Source: Syntrophomonadaceae bacterium
GTDB taxonomy: Bacteria > Bacillota > Dethiobacteria > DTU022
Length of the DNA stretch: 64,000 nucleotides
NCBI GenBank assembly: GCA_007130585.1
Contig: SLSE01000030.1
Span: forward strand, 6,477 to 70,476
Direction: 5' to 3'
Part shown: positions 60,431 to 64,000 of the stretch, piece after piece
Layout: each line of letters opens with the position of its first letter
Numbering within the stretch: the stretch's first letter is position 1
The notes under the pieces: model-generated
What the model saw: only the letters and a program-made list of their open reading frames with translations
Databases searched by the model: none
What the model was told of the DNA's origin: nothing
Translations under genes and position numbers: made by a program

Positions 60431-61759
60431 ATGGATAAGGAAGCAGTAATTAATGAAAGCGGACGTGTTCTTGAAATGATTTTAAAAGATAATCTAACTG
60501 ATGATGAAAAAGATCGTATAGTGGCTGATTCCGTTGAAAATTATTCCGAATATGTTAACCCCGGGATTCTCGCAGTCCGTAAATCCGTATCCACTGATTA
60601 CTCTTTCGTGGAGTGGGAAGATGAAGGCGCAGTTTTTCGTGATACCCATGGCGTAGAATTTATTGATTGCCTCGGCGGCTTCGGTATCTACATGCTTGGA
60701 CACCGCAATCCCAGGATCATCGAGGTAGTTAAGGCTCAGCTTGGCCGCTATGCCCTGCACAGCCAGGAACTCGTGGAACCGCTGCGCGGCTACCTGTCTA
60801 AGCTTGTGGCCATGATTACCCCGGGCGACCTCCAATATTCCTTTATATGCAATGGCGGCGCGGAAGCGGTGGAAATGGCCCTTAAGCTGGCCAGGCTTGC
60901 TTCCGGCAACCGGTGCTTTATTTCAACGGTAAATGCTTTTCACGGCAAATCCATGGGCGCTGTTTCAGCAACCGGGAAAGATACCTACCGCAAGCCCTAC
61001 CTGCCGCTGATTCCCGGCTTCCAGCATGTTGAATACGCCGATGCCGGGGCAATAGAAAAAGCGATTCGCAACCTGATTGCCGTCGGGGACTCGGTGGCCG
61101 GCGTAATTGTGGAACCAATCCAGGGCGAAGCCGGAATTATTGTCCCCCCGGCAGGATATCTTTCCAGTCTGCGTGAAATCTGCGACCGTTATAATGTTTG
61201 CCTGATTACAGATGAGATCCAGACCGGCATGGGCCGGACCGGCAAAATGTGGGCGGTAGAAGAAGAAAACGTTGTTCCCGATATCCTGATTATGGGTAAA
61301 GCTTTCGGGGGCGGAGTTATGCCCGTTACCGGAATAATTGCCCGTCCCTCATTATGGGAAAACATGAAAGATAATCCCTGGATTCTCGGCTCGCCTACTT
61401 TCGGAGGAAACCCCTTAAGCTGTTCGGCAGCCATTGCCGCTATAAAATATACCGTTGAATGGGATGTTCCCGCCATGGCAGCCGAAAAGGGTAACTATAT
61501 TTTGAAAGAACTTAACGGGCTTAAAGAAAAATACCCCGTCCTGAAAGATGTCCGCGGCAGGGGCCTGCTGATTGGCATGGAGTTTCCCAGTGATGAGATC
61601 GGTTTTGCCCTGGCCAGGGGCCTGTTTGACCAGCGGGTGCTCGTGGGAGGAACCCTCAATAATGCCAGGGTAATTCGTATTGAACCGCCCGCGGTAATTT
61701 CCATGGAGCAGATTGACACAGTCCTTACCTGCCTGGAAAAAACCCTGAGCTCATTGTAA
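60431..61759 (+). CDS. Class III aminotransferase (putrescine aminotransferase type)
   Basis: This PLP enzyme resembles putrescine or diamine aminotransferases. The protein has an N-terminal extension of about 60 residues and the core motifs CNGGAEAVEMALKLARLAS, AFHGKSMGAVSATGKDTYRK, VEPIQGEAGI and DEIQTGMGRTGKMWA. The PLP lysine is in IMGKAFGGGVMP. The ATG at 60431 has CAGGAGG 7 nt upstream; upstream ATG codons in frame lie inside the promoter. The length is 442 residues. It is probably co-expressed with its divergent neighbour through paired sigma-54 promoters. The AOR gene follows after 160 nt. Confidence 0.92.
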   Translation: MDKEAVINESGRVLEMILKDNLTDDEKDRIVADSVENYSEYVNPGILAVRKSVSTDYSFVEWEDEGAVFRDTHGVEFIDCLGGFGIYMLGHRNPRIIEVVKAQLGRYALHSQELVEPLRGYLSKLVAMITPGDLQYSFICNGGAEAVEMALKLARLASGNRCFISTVNAFHGKSMGAVSATGKDTYRKPYLPLIPGFQHVEYADAGAIEKAIRNLIAVGDSVAGVIVEPIQGEAGIIVPPAGYLSSLREICDRYNVCLITDEIQTGMGRTGKMWAVEEENVVPDILIMGKAFGGGVMPVTGIIARPSLWENMKDNPWILGSPTFGGNPLSCSAAIAAIKYTVEWDVPAMAAEKGNYILKELNGLKEKYPVLKDVRGRGLLIGMEFPSDEIGFALARGLFDQRVLVGGTLNNARVIRIEPPAVISMEQIDTVLTCLEKTLSSL

Positions 61760-61780
61760 GCGGACGATTTCCCCGCAGTG

Positions 61781-61800
61781 ACAATATAGGTTACAATATA
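61781..61800. repeat. Short direct repeat before the AOR gene
   Basis: ACAATATA occurs twice with a 12-bp period (61781-61788 and 61793-61800) in the 160-bp gap between the aminotransferase and AOR. It is A/T-rich and may be part of a promoter or operator, but no standard -35 was found. Confidence 0.3.
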
Positions 61801-61919
61801 AATTGTGGCTTTCACGCAAAACTGCTAAAAAAACTAAAATCCCGGTTAAGCGCGTCCAGGGCAATTAAAAAGCTTTTATCGTGATTTAGCCCCAAATACT
61901 TATAAAGGAGTTATCGTAC

Positions 61920-63761
61920 ATGGTTGGCAATGACGGCAGGATACTTGAAATCAACCTCGGTACAAACGCAGTAAATACCATCAGCATCGGGGCGGAAGAT
62001 TGGCGCAAATACCTTGGCGGCAGCGGGCTGGCGGCAAAATTCTTCTATGAGCGCGGCTACGAAACCATAGACCCGCTTTCTGAAGAAGCTCCTATTCTGA
62101 TATTTACCGGCCTGTTAACCGGGCACAGGGTTCCCACGGCCTGCAAGGCTTCCTTTTGCTCGCTTTCCCCCGCTACCGGCATTTGGGCCGAAGCAACTGT
62201 TGGGGGTAACTGGCCGGCAGTCTTAAGAACATGCGGCTACGACGCCCTGATCATTACAGGCAGATCAGCAGCCCCGGTATACCTGTATATTTCAGAGGAA
62301 GGACCGGAGCTGCGGGAAGCAGCCCACCTGTGGGGAAGTGAAGTGTACAGCCTGTCGGAAAAACTTGAGGCAGAATTGGGGGACGGCATCAGGACGGCTG
62401 CAATTGGGCCGGCAGGAGAAAGAGGCTCCCTTATTTCATCGATAATGATAGACGGCCATGACGCCAGGGCTGCCGGACGCTGCGGACTGGGAGCTGTATT
62501 TGGCGCCAAAAACCTTAAGGCCATAGTTGTAAGAAAAGGCGATAAATTACCCGCCCTTTTTGACTCTGACGGGCTGGCTGAAGCGCGCAGGTCAATTGTC
62601 CCCCGGATCAGGGAAAAAGCCAAAGGCCTGACCGATTTCGGGACGGCAGGAGGAGTCCCCGTAGTTGAAAAACTCGGAGACCTGCCGATCAGAAACTGGA
62701 CAATGGGTTCCTGGAGCGAGGGGGCGCAGAAAACTTCGGGAATCGCCATGGCCGAAGAATTCAGGGTTAAACACTATGCCTGCTTTGGCTGCCCGATCCG
62801 CTGTGGCAAAGACATGAAAGTAACAGTTGGCCCGCATAAGGACAGCGTGGCCCACGGCCCGGAATATGAAACTGCCGCCGGCTTTGGGGCCCTCTGCCTG
62901 AACGATGACCCGGCCTATATTATCGCGGCAAACGACCTCTGCAACCGCCTTGGGCTGGATACTATTTCAACGGCAGCTGTTGTAGCGCTGGCTATTGAAC
63001 TTTATGAAAGCGGCCTGATAAACAGTGAAACAACAGGCGGCCTTGAGTTAAAATGGGGCAGCGGCGAAGCGATCCTGGAACTGGTTCGCCAGATTGGAAA
63101 TGTTGAGGGACCGGGCGCAGTATTCTCGCAGGGAGCAAAACGGGCGGCCCGCCATTTCGGCCCCCGGGCCGAGGAAATGATCGTCGAAACAAAAGGCCTT
63201 GAAATGGCATTTCACGATCCCCGCGCATTTACCAGCATGGCGGTGGCTTACGCTACGGGCAACCGGGGCGCCTGCCACCTGGAAGGACTTACTTATTTTG
63301 TTGAAAACCAAAGTTTCCCGGGTTCTTTTATCGGCCTGCAGGATGAATTTGAACATCATGGAACCGGATCCAAGGCCCTGCTGGCTAAAACTATGCAGGA
63401 TTTAATGGGAACTTTTAATGCTCTCGGCCTGTGTAAATTTTTAATACGCGGTCATGTAACTCCCGATGATATTGCAAAATGGGTTTCCCTGGCCACGGGC
63501 TGGGATATGGACCGTGAAGAACTGTTTGCAGCCGGTGAAAGGCTGTTCAACCTCAAGCGTTTGATTAACGGCCGGCTGGGAATCAGCCGTAAAGACGACA
63601 CCCTCTCACCGCGCCTCCTGACCCATGACCGCGGAGAAGGAGCAGCCGCCGGAAGCCTGCCCCACCTGGGCAAAATGCTGGCAGAATACTACGAACTGCG
63701 GGGCTGGACCAGGGAAGGCATCCCCGGAGATGAATGCCTCGAGAGGCTTGGTTTAAAGTAA
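61920..63761 (+). CDS. Aldehyde:ferredoxin oxidoreductase (tungsten enzyme)
   Basis: AOR oxidises aldehydes to carboxylic acids with ferredoxin as electron acceptor, using a tungsten bis-pyranopterin and a 4Fe-4S cluster. The 613-residue protein starts with GRILEINLGT. It has GGSGLAAKFFYERG, FCSLSPATGIWAEATVGG, AAIGPAGE and RCGLGAVFGAKNLKAIVV. The cluster ligands are in CFGCPIRCGKDM (around residue 285), with a fourth Cys in LGLCKF near 500. The ATG follows AAAGGAG. Its place between aminotransferase genes suggests that it oxidises the aldehydes they form. Confidence 0.95.
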   Translation: MVGNDGRILEINLGTNAVNTISIGAEDWRKYLGGSGLAAKFFYERGYETIDPLSEEAPILIFTGLLTGHRVPTACKASFCSLSPATGIWAEATVGGNWPAVLRTCGYDALIITGRSAAPVYLYISEEGPELREAAHLWGSEVYSLSEKLEAELGDGIRTAAIGPAGERGSLISSIMIDGHDARAAGRCGLGAVFGAKNLKAIVVRKGDKLPALFDSDGLAEARRSIVPRIREKAKGLTDFGTAGGVPVVEKLGDLPIRNWTMGSWSEGAQKTSGIAMAEEFRVKHYACFGCPIRCGKDMKVTVGPHKDSVAHGPEYETAAGFGALCLNDDPAYIIAANDLCNRLGLDTISTAAVVALAIELYESGLINSETTGGLELKWGSGEAILELVRQIGNVEGPGAVFSQGAKRAARHFGPRAEEMIVETKGLEMAFHDPRAFTSMAVAYATGNRGACHLEGLTYFVENQSFPGSFIGLQDEFEHHGTGSKALLAKTMQDLMGTFNALGLCKFLIRGHVTPDDIAKWVSLATGWDMDREELFAAGERLFNLKRLINGRLGISRKDDTLSPRLLTHDRGEGAAAGSLPHLGKMLAEYYELRGWTREGIPGDECLERLGLK

Positions 63762-63843
63762 AACAATCAGCCGGGCGATCATAACAGCTGATGCCGACCG
63801 GCTGCATTAATTAAGCGAAATGCCATTAACGGAGGTGCAGATT

Positions 63844-64000
63844 TTGTCGAACATTGGAGACCTGGAAAGGAAGTACGTGTTACGCTCCTGGTCTGTCCAG
63901 GGGAAAAACAAGTATGAAGAAGTGGTTGATGCAGAGGGCTGCTGGTTCTGGAACAACGAGGGCAAGAAATACCTTGATTTCTCCTCGCAGCTGGTCAACA
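63844..64000 (+). CDS. Class III aminotransferase, N-terminal part only
   Basis: The frame starts at a TTG at 63844 with GGAGG 10 nt upstream and runs off the window edge after 52 codons. It reads MSNIGDLERKYVLRSWSVQG, then WFWNNEGKKYLDFSSQLVN, the typical N-terminal strand of class III aminotransferases (taurine/pyruvate or diaminopelargonate type). It follows AOR by 82 nt in the same direction. Confidence 0.8.
   Translation, partial: MSNIGDLERKYVLRSWSVQGKNKYEEVVDAEGCWFWNNEGKKYLDFSSQLVN

Noticed and set aside
61801..61840. A third sigma-54 promoter ahead of the AOR gene (TGGCTT...CTGC)
   Set aside because: The GG-to-GC spacing is wrong by about 3 nt and the TTGC half is missing.

Overview
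The window looks like chromosomal DNA of a strictly anaerobic member of the Firmicutes, most likely a Clostridia lineage related to syntrophs or peptococci. The evidence is a Firmicutes-type mraZ-rsmH-ftsL-PBP cell-wall operon, a secDF-recJ-rel-dtd-hisS-aspS block in the order known from Bacillus, a 6S RNA next to aspS, MurT/GatD, and many iron-sulfur, tungsten and molybdopterin proteins. One gene reads through a UGA with a SECIS-like hairpin, so the organism very probably makes selenoproteins. No insertion sequence, prophage or CRISPR array was seen.

Layout. 1-2790 (minus): division operon start, with a three-repeat MraZ operator. 3108-4805 (minus): mgtE and a 6S RNA gene with its own promoter. 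4936-18966 (minus): a long housekeeping run (ogt, aroC, aroB, secD, secF, lapA-like, recJ, rel, dtd) ending in a gene that fuses histidyl- and aspartyl-tRNA synthetase. 19066-24298 (minus): aroA and hisD-B-A-I-K. 24444-25325 (plus): a P-loop/Asp23-like protein. 25374-32700 (minus): a NAD-linked formate-dehydrogenase-like operon (NuoE-like, small Cys-rich protein, NuoF-like, FdhA-like, beta-glucosidase, FdhD). 32723-43126: phosphoesterase, TetR regulator, folate cyclo-ligase, ProRS, an aminotransferase fused to an acyl-ACP-reductase-like domain, archaeal-type FBPase and an M16 peptidase pair. 43418-48312 (plus): tRNA-Arg, a corrinoid-activation-type ferredoxin/ASKHA protein, CBS protein, murT-gatD. 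48311-50222 (minus): hisG-prsA. 50402-55349 (plus): two 2-hydroxyacyl-CoA dehydratase-type subunits, lysC, and a UbiA prenyltransferase. 55444-56242 (minus): ArsR, HesB/IscA selenoprotein, desulforedoxin-like protein. 56354-58605 (minus): a Cys-rich unknown and a MATE exporter. 58929-64000: two divergent class III aminotransferases, an aldehyde ferredoxin oxidoreductase and the start of a third aminotransferase.

How they fit together. The right end reads as an amine or amino-acid fermentation module: aminotransferases would make aldehydes, and the tungsten AOR would oxidise them to acids with ferredoxin as acceptor. The two divergent aminotransferases each have a near-consensus sigma-54 promoter, so the module is probably induced by an off-window enhancer-binding protein. 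The NuoEF/FDH operon would exchange electrons between NADH and formate. The most unusual items are the HisRS-AspRS fusion, the aminotransferase-AAR fusion, the paired sigma-54 promoters, the HesB selenoprotein operon, and a formate-dehydrogenase-like subunit that appears to lack its C-terminal molybdopterin-binding domain and is followed directly by a beta-glucosidase gene.
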